64,000 bases of DNA from Bacteroidota bacterium (GCA_009773165.1 WOUZ01000004.1:1-64000), one strand, 5' to 3'. Positions 34,236-44,412 are shown, counted from the first letter of the stretch. Translations and numbers: made by a program. The notes: generated by a model from the sequence alone, not told the origin.

Positions 34236-36662
34236 ATGAAAAAAAGTATTTTGCTATTTATGATGGTAGCCTTTGCGGCTATCCAATTGTTCAGTCAAAC
34301 AAAACTGACGGGGAGAATTATTGAACTTGCATCGGGTGAGGCACTTACCGGGGCGCACATTCGGCTCATTCCATCCAATCAGCATAAAATAAGTGCATCA
34401 GATGGAACATTTGTCTTCAATTCACTTAAGCCTGGAAATCTTCAGATCGAAGTTAGCTTCATAGGTTTTGAGAAGCAACTGCTCAATCTGAATTTGCTTA
34501 ATGATACTTCGATTCAGATTGTTATGCCGCCATCGGCTTTTTTGCAGGACGAAGTTGTTGTAAGTGCATCACGTGTTACAAATAATCAGCCCATCACTTT
34601 CAGTGTCTTATCATCAGAAGCAATACAAAAAAATAATCAAGGGACCGATCTGCCTTATCTCCTTCAATCGACACCATCTGTGGTGGTTAGCTCTGATGCA
34701 GGAGCAGGTATAGGCTATACGAACCTGCGAATCAGAGGTACCGACCTCACCCGAATCAATGTTACTCTCAACGGAGTCCCTGTAAATGATCCTGAATCAC
34801 ATGCGGTTTTCTTTGTAAACCTACCTGATTTGGCATCTTCTGTCGAAAACATTCAGATTCAACGCGGTGTTGGCACTTCGTCGAACGGTGTTGCAGCATT
34901 TGGAGCAAGCATTAATATTAAAACTTCTGACAGATCTGATAAGCCTTTTGGTACTCTGAGCAGCTCAGCAGGTTCTTTCAATAGCTTTAAAAACACACTT
35001 CAATTTGGAACAGGAACAAGTAAAAATGGATTCTCCTTAGATGGAAGGTTGAGCAAAATCAATTCTGAGGGATATATTGACCGGGGATGGTCTGATTTAA
35101 AGTCGTTTTATCTTTCCGGAACATGGGCAAATAAATCTACAATGGTTAAATTGATAGCAACCAGCGGAATAGAACAGACTTATCAATCATGGTATGGTAT
35201 ACCTAAAGATAGTCTTAATTCCAATCGAACCTATAATCCTGCAGGTGAGATAATTGATAATGAGGGAAATAGCCTCGGTTTCTATGATAATCAAACCGAT
35301 AATTATCAGCAAGATTATTATCAGTTTCACCTGGCTCACCAAATTAGTCCATCGGTTTTATTTACAGGGGCAGCTTTTCTTACACGTGGTAAAGGATTTT
35401 ATGAAAGTTGGAAAAACGATCAAAAGCTTAGTAGTTATGGCTATGATGCAGTTCAGGTTGGAAATGAAGTAATAGAACGGACTGATTTAATTCAACAAAA
35501 ATGGTTGGATAATTACTTTTTCGGTGGACAAGCATCTGTGTATTTTACAACTAAATCAACCTCAAACACTTTTGGGGCAGGTTGGAACAGGTATGAGGGT
35601 GATCATTATGGATTGATAAGTTGGGCGAAACATTTTCCAAACACATCTTTAGACACTCCATGGTATTTTAATGATGGTGAAAAAACTGATTTTCACATTT
35701 TTGCAAAGTCAACATACCAGCTAACAACAACTATTGCATTATTCGGCGATTTGCAATACAGGAGTATCGATTACGTAATTGAAGGAATTCATGATGATTT
35801 AGGAGATATTACTCAAAGTCATAACTTTCGGTTTTTTAACCCCAAGGCAGGAATAAACATTAAGTTTTCATCCAGATGGGGTGCATATGCCAGTATTGCT
35901 GTTTCCAACCGTGAGCCTAACAGATCCGTTTACCGTGATGCAGATTCCGGGCAAGTGATTTTACCTGAGCGACTTATAAACTATGAAACAGGAGCTCGTT
36001 TTGAAAGTGCAAAACTAAAATTCGAAACGAATCTTTTTTTCATGGATTATCATAATCAACTCGTTCTCACTGGCAAAATTAATAACGTTGGTTCAGCAAT
36101 TCTTACCAATGTTGAAACAAGTTACAGGGCAGGTTGGGAAACAAGTGCATCATTGATGATCACACCAAAAATTCAGTTTTCCGGACATTTTACTCTGAGC
36201 ACCAACAAAATAAAGAACTTTACCGAATACGTTGATAATTGGAATTACTGGGATGATCCGGAAACCGAACCGTATCAGTTTGTTTTCGAACGAGGAACCA
36301 CTGATATTTCATTTTCACCAAATGTTACAGCTTCAGCAAGTGTAAGCTGGATGCCGTTTTCAAATTTCGAAATAGCATATCAGTCCCAATATGTTAGCAG
36401 ACAATTTATTGACAATACCTCTAATGAATATCGGAGTATTGACCCATATCACATTGGAAACATGCGTGTTAATTATGAATTAACGAATTCCGTCTTCAGA
36501 AAAACAACAATTGGTTTACAAATGAATAATCTTTTCAACACAAAGTACGAAACGAATGCATGGGTTTACAGATACTATTACAATAACGAGCCATATCAAC
36601 TTGATGGTTATTTTCCACAAGCTGGTTTTCATTGGATGCTTCAGTTGACATTGGGAATTTAA
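34236..36662 (+). CDS. TonB-dependent receptor under TPP control (thiamine uptake)
   Basis: I chose the ATG at 34236 because it gives a proper signal peptide (KKSILLFMMVAFAAIQLFSQ) and lies outside the riboswitch; the longer frame starts inside the leader. After a carboxypeptidase-regulatory-like domain (about 20-100: LTGRIIELASGEALTGAHI), a plug domain (about 105-230) includes NLRIRGTDLTRINVTLNGVP and IQIQRGVGTSSNGVAAFGAS. The barrel follows and ends in HWMLQLTLGI. The riboswitch identifies the cargo as thiamine or a precursor. It stands alone: no inner-membrane thiamine transporter or thi genes follow. Confidence 0.9.
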   Translation: MKKSILLFMMVAFAAIQLFSQTKLTGRIIELASGEALTGAHIRLIPSNQHKISASDGTFVFNSLKPGNLQIEVSFIGFEKQLLNLNLLNDTSIQIVMPPSAFLQDEVVVSASRVTNNQPITFSVLSSEAIQKNNQGTDLPYLLQSTPSVVVSSDAGAGIGYTNLRIRGTDLTRINVTLNGVPVNDPESHAVFFVNLPDLASSVENIQIQRGVGTSSNGVAAFGASINIKTSDRSDKPFGTLSSSAGSFNSFKNTLQFGTGTSKNGFSLDGRLSKINSEGYIDRGWSDLKSFYLSGTWANKSTMVKLIATSGIEQTYQSWYGIPKDSLNSNRTYNPAGEIIDNEGNSLGFYDNQTDNYQQDYYQFHLAHQISPSVLFTGAAFLTRGKGFYESWKNDQKLSSYGYDAVQVGNEVIERTDLIQQKWLDNYFFGGQASVYFTTKSTSNTFGAGWNRYEGDHYGLISWAKHFPNTSLDTPWYFNDGEKTDFHIFAKSTYQLTTTIALFGDLQYRSIDYVIEGIHDDLGDITQSHNFRFFNPKAGINIKFSSRWGAYASIAVSNREPNRSVYRDADSGQVILPERLINYETGARFESAKLKFETNLFFMDYHNQLVLTGKINNVGSAILTNVETSYRAGWETSASLMITPKIQFSGHFTLSTNKIKNFTEYVDNWNYWDDPETEPYQFVFERGTTDISFSPNVTASASVSWMPFSNFEIAYQSQYVSRQFIDNTSNEYRSIDPYHIGNMRVNYELTNSVFRKTTIGLQMNNLFNTKYETNAWVYRYYYNNEPYQLDGYFPQAGFHWMLQLTLGI

Positions 36663-36840
36663 TCAAAATTTGTTCAATTAAGCATGTATGGAAAATTTAC
36701 AACTCAAACGTTATCAATCTATTAATACATGAGTTTCTTTTAAATAATAGAAAAAAAATTCTAAATATGAACCCAATAATTGGTTTCATTCCCAACTATT
36801 AACGCTTTGATTGATAGTTTTTATGAAATCATAAAGAATC

Positions 36841-37680
36841 CTATGGCAAATGAAAATCGATTAATCCTTTGCCAAGATTCTGTTGAATGCTAGTAATTTG
36901 AATATTTCTCAACTCGCATCGCGCCTTTAGTATTGTGCTGAAATGAAATGCGATAGAACCAACGAAGGCTAGTTTAACCCTTCTTAATGGCGCATACCTT
37001 TCAAGTTGAACTTCAATAAATGCATCAAACGAGCTGGCCACCAACTGATAACAGTATTCATTGTGAATGTTATCTTTCACAAAAGGAGCAAAATCGGCTA
37101 AAAATTTACCTGGTCGCCCGGTGCGGTAAACACGATCCAATGCATCTGAAGGCGTCAATTTGTAACGTTCTTCAAATGCTTCTGATAAATGCTGTGGAAG
37201 GTTTCCATATAGCCACTGAGTAAGCAGTTTTTTTCCAATAAAAGTTCCACTACCTTCATCTCCAAGCATATATCCAAGTGATCGTACATTTTGAATAATT
37301 GTTTTTCCATCATACAAACAGGAATTACTTCCTGTTCCAAGGATACATGCGACACCTTCATTTTTACCTAACAGCGCATGAGCTGCTGCCATTAGATCCG
37401 TAAAAACTTGTATATCAATTAATCCAAAAACCGATTGAAAAGAAGTTCGAATCAGCGAGCAGTTATAAGATGTTGAACATCCAGCACCATAATAAACAAT
37501 ATATTCAGGTCGCTCGTCAAGATATGGAAGAAGTTCCTCAAAAAGAATACTTGTGATTTCATGTGCCGGCTGATAATAAGGATTAAAACCACGACTATAA
37601 ATAGTTTTCATAAGTTGCCCATTATCATTTACAACCAACCATTCTGTTTTTGTTGAACCGGAATCAGCTATAATGTGCAT
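36841..37680 (-). CDS. BadF/BadG-type sugar kinase (N-acetylglucosamine kinase-like)
   Basis: This 279-residue ASKHA kinase begins with IIADSGSTKTEWLV (phosphate 1 motif), followed by ACILGTGSNSCLYDG (phosphate 2) and GDEGSGTFIGKKLL, characteristic of the BadF/BadG/BcrA/BcrD ATPase family members acting on N-acetylglucosamine. It probably phosphorylates an amino sugar in the cytoplasm, perhaps during cell-wall recycling. The neighbours do not reveal the substrate. It lies 67 bases downstream of the PLP enzyme gene on the same strand. Confidence 0.85.
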   Translation of the reverse strand: MHIIADSGSTKTEWLVVNDNGQLMKTIYSRGFNPYYQPAHEITSILFEELLPYLDERPEYIVYYGAGCSTSYNCSLIRTSFQSVFGLIDIQVFTDLMAAAHALLGKNEGVACILGTGSNSCLYDGKTIIQNVRSLGYMLGDEGSGTFIGKKLLTQWLYGNLPQHLSEAFEERYKLTPSDALDRVYRTGRPGKFLADFAPFVKDNIHNEYCYQLVASSFDAFIEVQLERYAPLRRVKLAFVGSIAFHFSTILKARCELRNIQITSIQQNLGKGLIDFHLP

Positions 37681-37747
37681 ATCAATGAAGTATTTATTGA
37701 CAATTGTCTAAAAGAAGTTAGAAAAATCAAAGTTAACCTAATTTGAA

Positions 37748-38845
37748 TTATTCCTGATTCATGGTGTGAATCTTTGTTCCATCAAGTGTACAAACTTCAC
37801 TTAAAGAGCTCATTGTCAAGCACGAATGTATAGGTAAAATACCAATTATGTCGCCAACTTTAAACATATCCTTTTGATTATCCGAAAGCTGAACGATTCC
37901 ATGCTCCTGAGAAACAGCCATCAACCACGCTCCGGGAACAGGATCTGACCAACCATCGTCATTAAACTTCACCACATAACCAAACAGCTTAAAACCATCG
38001 TCAGCCGCTATAGACTCTTTCGAAAAATGAACGGCCCCACCATAAATAATCGCTTGATTTCTTTCAGGATGAACTTCCACAACCGGACATGCAACAGCAA
38101 GCGCAATATCTTCCAGACCACATGAACCTATATGATATTGCATCACGTCATAAAAAACAAAGTTACCAGGTCGCCATTCATCAAAGTATGAAGTAAGATT
38201 TGCCTTCGAACAAGAAGGAGTATCGCCCCAACTCACCATATATGACAGATTACCTGTATATTGCTTAAGGTATTGAAATGATCTGTAACTCTTATCTGAA
38301 ATTAATTGTATTGCTTGCAGTCCTTTTGCCTGGTATGTATGACCAGCATGTGTTATGAAACCTTTCAGATTAAGTTTGCATGATTTTGACAGGTAAGATG
38401 CCAATTCATTAATTAAATCCGGGTTTTCAATCGAAATGCCAGCTCTGCCAGCTCCCACATCTATTTTTATGAAAACGTCCGTTACTTCTGAGAGATTCTT
38501 CTCGAGAACTGCAAATGTTTGAATTGAGCTTGCAATCAACGTAATTCTTGATTTTTTCTGAAGTTCAATGAGATCGTCTAATTCATTGATATTGAATGGA
38601 AAAGCAATAGTTATATCTGTCCATCCCCTATTTGCAAAGTAACGAGCCATAGCAATGGAGGAAACAGTAATTGCATCAACGCCAATTTCTCTGAACCATT
38701 CGGCCACATCGGCAGATTGATGTGTTTTGAAATGAGGTCTGAAAATAGCCCCAGCTTCACCTGCCCGATTTTTCATTCGCAAAATATTTGATTTTGCTTT
38801 TTTAGCATCGATGATTATTGTCGGTGTTTTTATCTGAAAATTCAT
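37748..38845 (-). CDS. D-threonine aldolase / D-serine dehydratase-like PLP enzyme
   Basis: This 365-residue enzyme has the alanine-racemase barrel fold. FRPHFKTHQSADVAEW near residue 38 carries the PLP Lys, and the C-terminal domain ends with LPIHSCLTMSSL, whose His and Cys match the metal-binding H-x-C of the DSD1/D-TA family. It should act on a D-beta-hydroxy-amino acid with PLP and a divalent metal. The ATG at 38845 is preferred. TATTTTTG is a possible -7 box upstream. It shares orientation with the kinase gene and may form an operon with it. Confidence 0.87.
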   Translation of the reverse strand: MNFQIKTPTIIIDAKKAKSNILRMKNRAGEAGAIFRPHFKTHQSADVAEWFREIGVDAITVSSIAMARYFANRGWTDITIAFPFNINELDDLIELQKKSRITLIASSIQTFAVLEKNLSEVTDVFIKIDVGAGRAGISIENPDLINELASYLSKSCKLNLKGFITHAGHTYQAKGLQAIQLISDKSYRSFQYLKQYTGNLSYMVSWGDTPSCSKANLTSYFDEWRPGNFVFYDVMQYHIGSCGLEDIALAVACPVVEVHPERNQAIIYGGAVHFSKESIAADDGFKLFGYVVKFNDDGWSDPVPGAWLMAVSQEHGIVQLSDNQKDMFKVGDIIGILPIHSCLTMSSLSEVCTLDGTKIHTMNQE

Positions 38846-38983
38846 AAAACTGTGTAGGATTAAGCATCTTGAATTCTACAAAAATAGCTGGTTTTGTTCA
38901 GTTCATTCCGGAATTGATTAGTTTTGCGATAAATAATTAAGGCATTTGCTCCTTAATTATATTTATCCGATGCATTTATTTCT

Positions 38984-40231
38984 ATGACACCATCATACAC
39001 TGATTACCACTATTATCAATTTTCAAATGGCATCAGACTGATTCACAGGCACAATCCTTCTCCTGTCTCTCATCTTGCATTGATGATTAATACAGGATCG
39101 AGAGACGAATTGTCAAATGAGTTCGGACTGGCCCATATGATTGAACATATGGTCTTTAAAGGTACTAAAAAGCGTAAGGCTTTTCATGTTATCAGTCGTA
39201 TGGAAAATGTAGGCTGCGACCTTAATGCCTACACTACCAAAGAAGAAACCTGCCTTCATGCCACTTTTTTGCACCCACATTATGAGCGTGCGTTAGAGCT
39301 TTTTGCTGATATCACTTTTAACTCAGTTTTCCCGTTACATGAGTTTGAAAAGGAAAAGGAAGTGATTATTGATGAAATACACTCCTATCGAGATAATCCT
39401 ACCGAGGAAATTGTTGATGAATTTGAAAATCAGTTGTTTAGTGGACACCAGCTTGGTCATAATATTCTTGGAACAACTGAGTCGGTGAAGCAGTTTACAC
39501 GGGAATCGCTTTTTTCATTTACACAAAACAATTACTCGCCTTCACAAATTGTCATCTCATCAGTTGGAAACAGTTCATTTAAGAATTTAGTGCGAATGGT
39601 TGAGAAGCATTATGGATCTTTTCCAGCCTCTGATACTGGTATCTTGCGAACTAAGTTTGCTGATTATCAGCCAAAATCACTTACCGAAGAAAGAGATAAC
39701 TATCTGACTCATTGCTATATAGGAAATCTTGCATTTGATTATAACCATCCTCAAAAGACAGCTCTTGTCTTGTTAAACAATATTTTAGGTGGACCAGGCC
39801 TAAATTCGAGGCTTAACATGAATATCAGGGAAAAGTTTGGCTTTACTTATTCAATTGATTCTCAATACACAGCCTATTCTGATATTGGCTGGTTTGGTGT
39901 TTACCTTGGAACTGACCATGCAACTGTTGAAAAAGCTAAGCAACTTGTTTACAAAGAATTGAAGAAATTAAGGGAAGAGAAATTAGGAGGTCTCCAGCTT
40001 TCAAGAGCAAAACAGCAATTGATCGTTCAAATGGCAATAGGTTATGAATCAGGATTGCAAGAAACGCTTGGTATAGGCCGTAATCATCTTTCAAACGCTT
40101 TGGTTGACAGCATGCCTCAAATCATTTCTCAAATCGAATCAATAGATTCGGCCCAATTGCTGGAGATTGCAAATGAGATTTTTAATCCTTCACAGCTATC
40201 TACCCTGACATTTGCTGGGAGTAACTCATAA
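38984..40231 (+). CDS. M16-family zinc peptidase
   Basis: The 415-residue protein has the inverted zinc motif HMIEHMVFKGT (H-x-x-E-H) near residue 50, with the downstream Glu ligand probably in EKEVIIDEI. The second half is the matching non-catalytic M16_C domain (GGPGLNSRLNMNIREKFGFTYS). There is no signal peptide, so it is a cytoplasmic peptidase of the PqqL/YmxG type. TAGTTTTG with a TTTTG 22 bases earlier is an imperfect promoter. The next two genes follow closely and are probably co-transcribed. Confidence 0.9.
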   Translation: MTPSYTDYHYYQFSNGIRLIHRHNPSPVSHLALMINTGSRDELSNEFGLAHMIEHMVFKGTKKRKAFHVISRMENVGCDLNAYTTKEETCLHATFLHPHYERALELFADITFNSVFPLHEFEKEKEVIIDEIHSYRDNPTEEIVDEFENQLFSGHQLGHNILGTTESVKQFTRESLFSFTQNNYSPSQIVISSVGNSSFKNLVRMVEKHYGSFPASDTGILRTKFADYQPKSLTEERDNYLTHCYIGNLAFDYNHPQKTALVLLNNILGGPGLNSRLNMNIREKFGFTYSIDSQYTAYSDIGWFGVYLGTDHATVEKAKQLVYKELKKLREEKLGGLQLSRAKQQLIVQMAIGYESGLQETLGIGRNHLSNALVDSMPQIISQIESIDSAQLLEIANEIFNPSQLSTLTFAGSNS

Positions 40232-40241
40232 TTGATTGAAT

Positions 40242-40790
40242 ATGTTAACAATACGATATTTTACTACGTCAGGTTTAAGAAAATTAGTTCATTTTTCATT
40301 GCTAGCTATCTTTGTTTTCGCATCAAGTAACATAATAAAAGCTCAGTCAGGTAATTACATTTTATCACAACAAACTAAAAATGAAAATCTAGACACTTAT
40401 CAAGATTCCACTTATTCTGATAAAGTTGTTTTGTTAAAACTCATTGATTTATCGCAATACCAACAATGTGTTCGAATGGTTTTTGAATTAGAAAATATCA
40501 GTGGTGGATTTATAAACAACTGTTGGTTTCATGTCTCATTACAAGATTCTGAACGCGGGTTTCTATACAGGGAACAACCATTACTGTTTGCTGAAGTTGC
40601 CATCGGAGGCCGGCAGCAGCTCGAATTACTTTGCGAAAGTGTAGGAATTGAAGAAGTTGGATTTATTATTCTTCATCCCCAACTTTTGGAAATTGAACGT
40701 GTAGAAACTCTGGCCAATCCATCAAAAGTTCAAGTTATTCCTTTACCTGATTCTGATGTCAAAGTTGTATTTAACTCCGAATTAAGATGA
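40242..40790 (+). CDS. Secreted protein of unknown function
   Basis: I prefer the ATG at 40242 to the TTG at 40236. The N-terminus contains a hydrophobic stretch ending IFVFASSNIIKAQS, a signal peptide with typical A-x-A-like end. The remaining 145 residues are predicted mainly beta (VFELENISGGFINNCWFHVSL) and show no catalytic motif. It starts 10 bases after the M16 gene and its stop overlaps the O-methyltransferase start (ATGA), so it belongs to that operon. I do not recognise the family. Confidence 0.65.
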   Translation: MLTIRYFTTSGLRKLVHFSLLAIFVFASSNIIKAQSGNYILSQQTKNENLDTYQDSTYSDKVVLLKLIDLSQYQQCVRMVFELENISGGFINNCWFHVSLQDSERGFLYREQPLLFAEVAIGGRQQLELLCESVGIEEVGFIILHPQLLEIERVETLANPSKVQVIPLPDSDVKVVFNSELR

Positions 40791-41416
40791 AAGTGACCCT
40801 TGATCAATATCTCGAAAATCATACTACACCACCTTCATCTCTTTTAGAGGAGGTTTATCGTAATGCCCATCTTACAACCATCTATCCCAGAATGCTTTCC
40901 GGGCCTATCCAGGGTAAGTTTCTGGAAATGATCAGCAGAATGATTCAGCCAAAAAACATTCTTGAGATTGGGACTTTTACAGGTTATTCAGCAATTTGTT
41001 TGGCAAATGGAATGTCAGCAGGTGGCAGACTTACGACAATTGAAGTAGATGAAGAATTGGAAGATGTTATTATTCAGCACTTTGAATCGGCCGGGTTAAA
41101 AGATAAGATATCATTAATGATAGGTAATGCTTTGGAAATACTTCCACAGTTGAATGAAACCTACGATCTGATTTTCCTCGATGCAGACAAAGTGAATTAC
41201 CCGCATTATTATACAATTGTAATGGAGAAGCTTCGGTCAGGCGGATTCCTATTAGCCGATAATGTGCTTTGGGGAATGAAGGTGCTGGATGACAGCATTC
41301 AGGATTTTGAAACAAAAGCGATAAGGCAATTTAACGATATGGTTGCAATCGATAGCCATGTTCATCAGGTATTACTGCCAATGCGTGACGGGCTGATGCT
41401 CATACAGAAACACTGA
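40787..41416 (+). CDS. Class I SAM-dependent O-methyltransferase
   Basis: This 209-residue enzyme is of the caffeoyl-CoA/catechol O-methyltransferase family. Motif I is LEIGTFTGYSAICLANGM, motif II-like TTIEVDEEL, and the metal-binding region is LIFLDADKVNYPHYY with DNVLWGMKV further on. Length and order are complete. The acceptor substrate is unknown. It is the last gene of the three-gene M16 operon, to which it is coupled by ATGA overlap. Confidence 0.9.
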   Translation: MKVTLDQYLENHTTPPSSLLEEVYRNAHLTTIYPRMLSGPIQGKFLEMISRMIQPKNILEIGTFTGYSAICLANGMSAGGRLTTIEVDEELEDVIIQHFESAGLKDKISLMIGNALEILPQLNETYDLIFLDADKVNYPHYYTIVMEKLRSGGFLLADNVLWGMKVLDDSIQDFETKAIRQFNDMVAIDSHVHQVLLPMRDGLMLIQKH

Positions 41417-41569
41417 TAAATTTCTAATCAATTTTATTTTGTTTGAACGAATCAGGATTGAAATAATTAACTACCCTTCTTTTTTTAGACGTTTTAGGCA
41501 GTGCAATTGATTGAAAACTTATATTTGTAGGTTCAAATTGTATTTCGATTTAAAGATTAAGAATAATAT

Positions 41570-42109
41570 ATGAGCAGAATTAAAGTTCACGACAAAGAAT
41601 TTGAGATTTATATACCTCAGGATCAGATAGAGAGAGCGATAAAGAAGGTTGCAGAACAGATTAATCGTGATTTCGCGGGAAAAAATCCCTTGTTTTTAAT
41701 CGTGCTCAATGGCGCTTTTATGTTTGCTGCCGAATTGTTTAAGCATGTTGAAATTGAATGTGAAATTTCATTTGTAAAACTTTCGTCATACCGTGGAACG
41801 GAATCAACTTCAGTTGTAAGGGAATTGATCGGGCTTGATCATTCGGTAAACGGTAGAAACATTGTTTTGGTCGAAGATATCATTGATTCGGGCCTGACGA
41901 TGCTATATACGATGGATAAACTGAGGAAGTTAGACGCAGCTGACGTGAAAATTGCCACCTTACTATTCAAACCAAAAGCTTTTCAATACACTTATCCAAT
42001 TGATTATGTGGGAATGGAAATTCCAAATGATTTTATCATAGGCTATGGCCTTGATTACAACGAACATGCACGTAATCTGCCAGATATTTACCGTATTGTT
42101 TCTGAATAA
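41570..42109 (+). CDS. hpt: Hypoxanthine phosphoribosyltransferase
   Basis: The enzyme makes IMP/GMP from bases and PRPP. The 179 residues contain the PRPP loop VEDIIDSGLTM and the flexible-loop segment SSYRGTESTS; GLDYNEHARNLPDIY is the conserved C-terminal end. TATATTTG upstream is a possible -7 box without a good -33 partner. It precedes the adenylate kinase gene by 20 bases and starts the hpt-adk-obgE order that is common in Bacteroidota. Confidence 0.95.
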   Translation: MSRIKVHDKEFEIYIPQDQIERAIKKVAEQINRDFAGKNPLFLIVLNGAFMFAAELFKHVEIECEISFVKLSSYRGTESTSVVRELIGLDHSVNGRNIVLVEDIIDSGLTMLYTMDKLRKLDAADVKIATLLFKPKAFQYTYPIDYVGMEIPNDFIIGYGLDYNEHARNLPDIYRIVSE

Positions 42110-42129
42110 AACCAACACTTTATTACAAA

Positions 42130-43311
42130 ATGTTAAACATTGCCCTCTTTGGCCCTCCCGGAGCCGGTAAAGGAACGCAGTCGAAGTTGCTGCTTGAAAA
42201 ATACAACCTCACTTATATTTCAACAGGTGATATTCTCCGTGATGAGATTGCCAAGCAAACTCCATTGGGTAAAGAGGCTAAAGAAATAATAGACAAAGGT
42301 GGTCTTGTGCCAGATGAAATTATCGTTCAAATCATTGAAAAGAAAGTGATTATGAACCTTGATAGCAGAGGGATTCTCTTTGACGGCTTTCCAAGAACTG
42401 TAGTTCAGGCTTATATTCTTGAAGGTTTGCTACTCAAATTAAACAGCAGCTTAACCTGTATGTTAAGTTTAGAAGTTCCTACAGATCAATTAATTGATCG
42501 TATGCTTGAACGTTCAAAAACAAGTGGACGTGCTGATGATAACCTGGAGGTAATCAATGTGCGTTTGCAAGAGTATGAGAACAAGACCAAACCAGTGATG
42601 GATTTCTATAAAAAGAAGGGCAACTTCTACCCTATCAATGGCGTTGGTAACGTGGAAGAGATCTTCAGCCAATTATGTGATACCATTGATAATACCATCC
42701 GACACGATTACTTTAACGTTGTTCTTCTAGGTAAACCAGGCTCAGGAAAAGGCACTCAAGGTGAAATACTGGCTAAAAATAATAACCTGGTTTATATTTC
42801 AACAGGGAAACTTATGCGCAGGGAAATTGCAGCCGGCACTGAGTTGGGATTGGCAGCAAAACCCTATTTGGAAAGAGGCGAAATTGCGCCAGATGAAATA
42901 GCTATTAAATTGATTGAAAGACAAATAGAGCTAAACAAATCGGCTGCAGGATTCATTTTCAAAGGCTTTCCCCGCACAATTGTCCAGGCATATATATTGG
43001 ATGGATTGCTTCGACGATCTAACTCAAAGGTAAGTTTGATGCTAAACCTCCGTTTGTCTACTCTGGATGCCATGAAGCGGCTGAATGACAGGTCGAAAAC
43101 TGAAAGAGCACGTGTATACGACTCTTCAACCGAAATGATTTTAAACCGACTTGAGGAATACGAGAAAAAGACTAAGCCTGTTATCGAATATTATAAAAAG
43201 CAAAGTGTATTTTTTGATGCCGATGCCGCTGGCACAAAAGAAGAAGTGAACGAACGTCTTCAGGATGCTATCAAAAGAGGTATCAGGGAAATACGCGTGA
43301 GCAAATCATAA
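42130..43311 (+). CDS. adk: Fused tandem adenylate kinase, second domain degenerate
   Basis: The 393 residues hold two complete short-type adenylate kinase domains in one frame. Domain 1 (1-190) has P-loop GPPGAGKGTQ (K14), STGDILRDEI, DGFPRTVVQAY and GRADDNLEVINVRL, all that is needed for activity. Domain 2 (194-393) has P-loop GKPGSGKGTQ (K207), but STGKLMRREI puts Lys227 where domain 1 has Asp34. FKGFPRT puts Lys278 for Asp85, and the R-x-D-D motif has become RVYDSS. These acidic residues bind Mg-nucleotide in E. coli Adk (Asp33, Asp84, Asp158/159), so domain 2 is probably inactive or altered. The usual length is about 190. The locus between hpt and obgE is the normal adk place, so this is the housekeeping enzyme. 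Confidence 0.92.
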   Translation: MLNIALFGPPGAGKGTQSKLLLEKYNLTYISTGDILRDEIAKQTPLGKEAKEIIDKGGLVPDEIIVQIIEKKVIMNLDSRGILFDGFPRTVVQAYILEGLLLKLNSSLTCMLSLEVPTDQLIDRMLERSKTSGRADDNLEVINVRLQEYENKTKPVMDFYKKKGNFYPINGVGNVEEIFSQLCDTIDNTIRHDYFNVVLLGKPGSGKGTQGEILAKNNNLVYISTGKLMRREIAAGTELGLAAKPYLERGEIAPDEIAIKLIERQIELNKSAAGFIFKGFPRTIVQAYILDGLLRRSNSKVSLMLNLRLSTLDAMKRLNDRSKTERARVYDSSTEMILNRLEEYEKKTKPVIEYYKKQSVFFDADAAGTKEEVNERLQDAIKRGIREIRVSKS

Positions 43312-43386
43312 ATTCGGGCTTCATTTTAACGTTTTGGACAGCTATCACTGCAGATTGTGTATCTTTGCACGAATATTTGCATTTAT

Positions 43387-44385
43387 ATGGCCAGTTCAAA
43401 TTTTGTTGATCAAATTAAAATTTATTGCCGCTCAGGAAAAGGAGGTGCAGGTTCAGCACACTTCAGAAGAGAGAAATTTGTTCCTAAAGGTGGTCCTGAT
43501 GGTGGTGACGGAGGTCGTGGTGGCCATATCATCATTCGCGGTAATGTTCAAATGTGGACTTTGCTACATTTAAGATACACAAAGCATCTTCATGCCGGAC
43601 ATGGTGAATCGGGAGGTAAACAGCAAAGTACCGGAGCAAGTGGCGAAGATATTTATATTGATGTTCCGCTTGGTACTTTAGCCCGGCACGCTGAAACAAA
43701 TGAGCTTTTAGCTGAGATAACGGAAGACGGTCAAACTGCTATCCTTATAAAAGGCGGTCGCGGAGGTCAGGGAAACGTTCACTTCAAATCGCCCACCAAC
43801 CAAGCGCCACGTTATGCGCAGCCAGGAGAGCCTGAGCAGGAAGCCTATATCATCATGGAGTTGAAAATTCTTGCTGATGTTGGATTGGTTGGTTTCCCCA
43901 ATGCAGGAAAATCAACTTTGTTGTCTGTTGTTTCTGCAGCTAAGCCTGAGATTGGCGATTATCCTTTCACCACGCTTACACCTAATCTTGGAATTGTCAG
44001 TTATTACAATCACCAATCATTTATTATGGCGGATATACCTGGTATCATTGAAGGTGCATCTGAGGGTAAGGGATTGGGATTGAGATTTTTACGTCATATT
44101 GAAAGAAATTCTCTGCTGCTGTTTATGATTCCTGGCGACAGTAATGATATTTCAAAGGATTATAAGGTGCTGCTCAATGAGCTTCAGTCATACAACCCTG
44201 ATTTAATTGATAAAACGCGACTTTTGGCCATTACTAAAAGTGACTTAATCGACCAGGAACTTCGTGAAGGAATTAAACCTAACCTGCCTGAAATTCCTTA
44301 CATTTTTATTAGTTCAATAACTGGTGAAGGCATAAAGGATTTAAAAGATATGTTGTGGAAAAACCTTAACGCATCAATAGATTAG
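43387..44385 (+). CDS. obgE: GTPase ObgE/CgtA
   Basis: This essential ribosome-associated GTPase is involved in 50S maturation and stress control. The ATG at 43387 gives the family start [19 protein letters not shown]; the longer frame adds ten residues of no family character. The glycine-rich Obg fold spans about 1-155, and the G domain carries GFPNAGKST (G1), [10 protein letters not shown] (G3) and TKSD (G4). There is no C-terminal OCT domain. TATCTTTG 25 bases before the start is a good -7 box, with TTTTG 23 bases further up. Confidence 0.96.
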   Translation: MASSNFVDQIKIYCRSGKGGAGSAHFRREKFVPKGGPDGGDGGRGGHIIIRGNVQMWTLLHLRYTKHLHAGHGESGGKQQSTGASGEDIYIDVPLGTLARHAETNELLAEITEDGQTAILIKGGRGGQGNVHFKSPTNQAPRYAQPGEPEQEAYIIMELKILADVGLVGFPNAGKSTLLSVVSAAKPEIGDYPFTTLTPNLGIVSYYNHQSFIMADIPGIIEGASEGKGLGLRFLRHIERNSLLLFMIPGDSNDISKDYKVLLNELQSYNPDLIDKTRLLAITKSDLIDQELREGIKPNLPEIPYIFISSITGEGIKDLKDMLWKNLNASID

Positions 44386-44412
44386 CAAAACTGTTGTAAT
44401 TCTGTTTAAATT

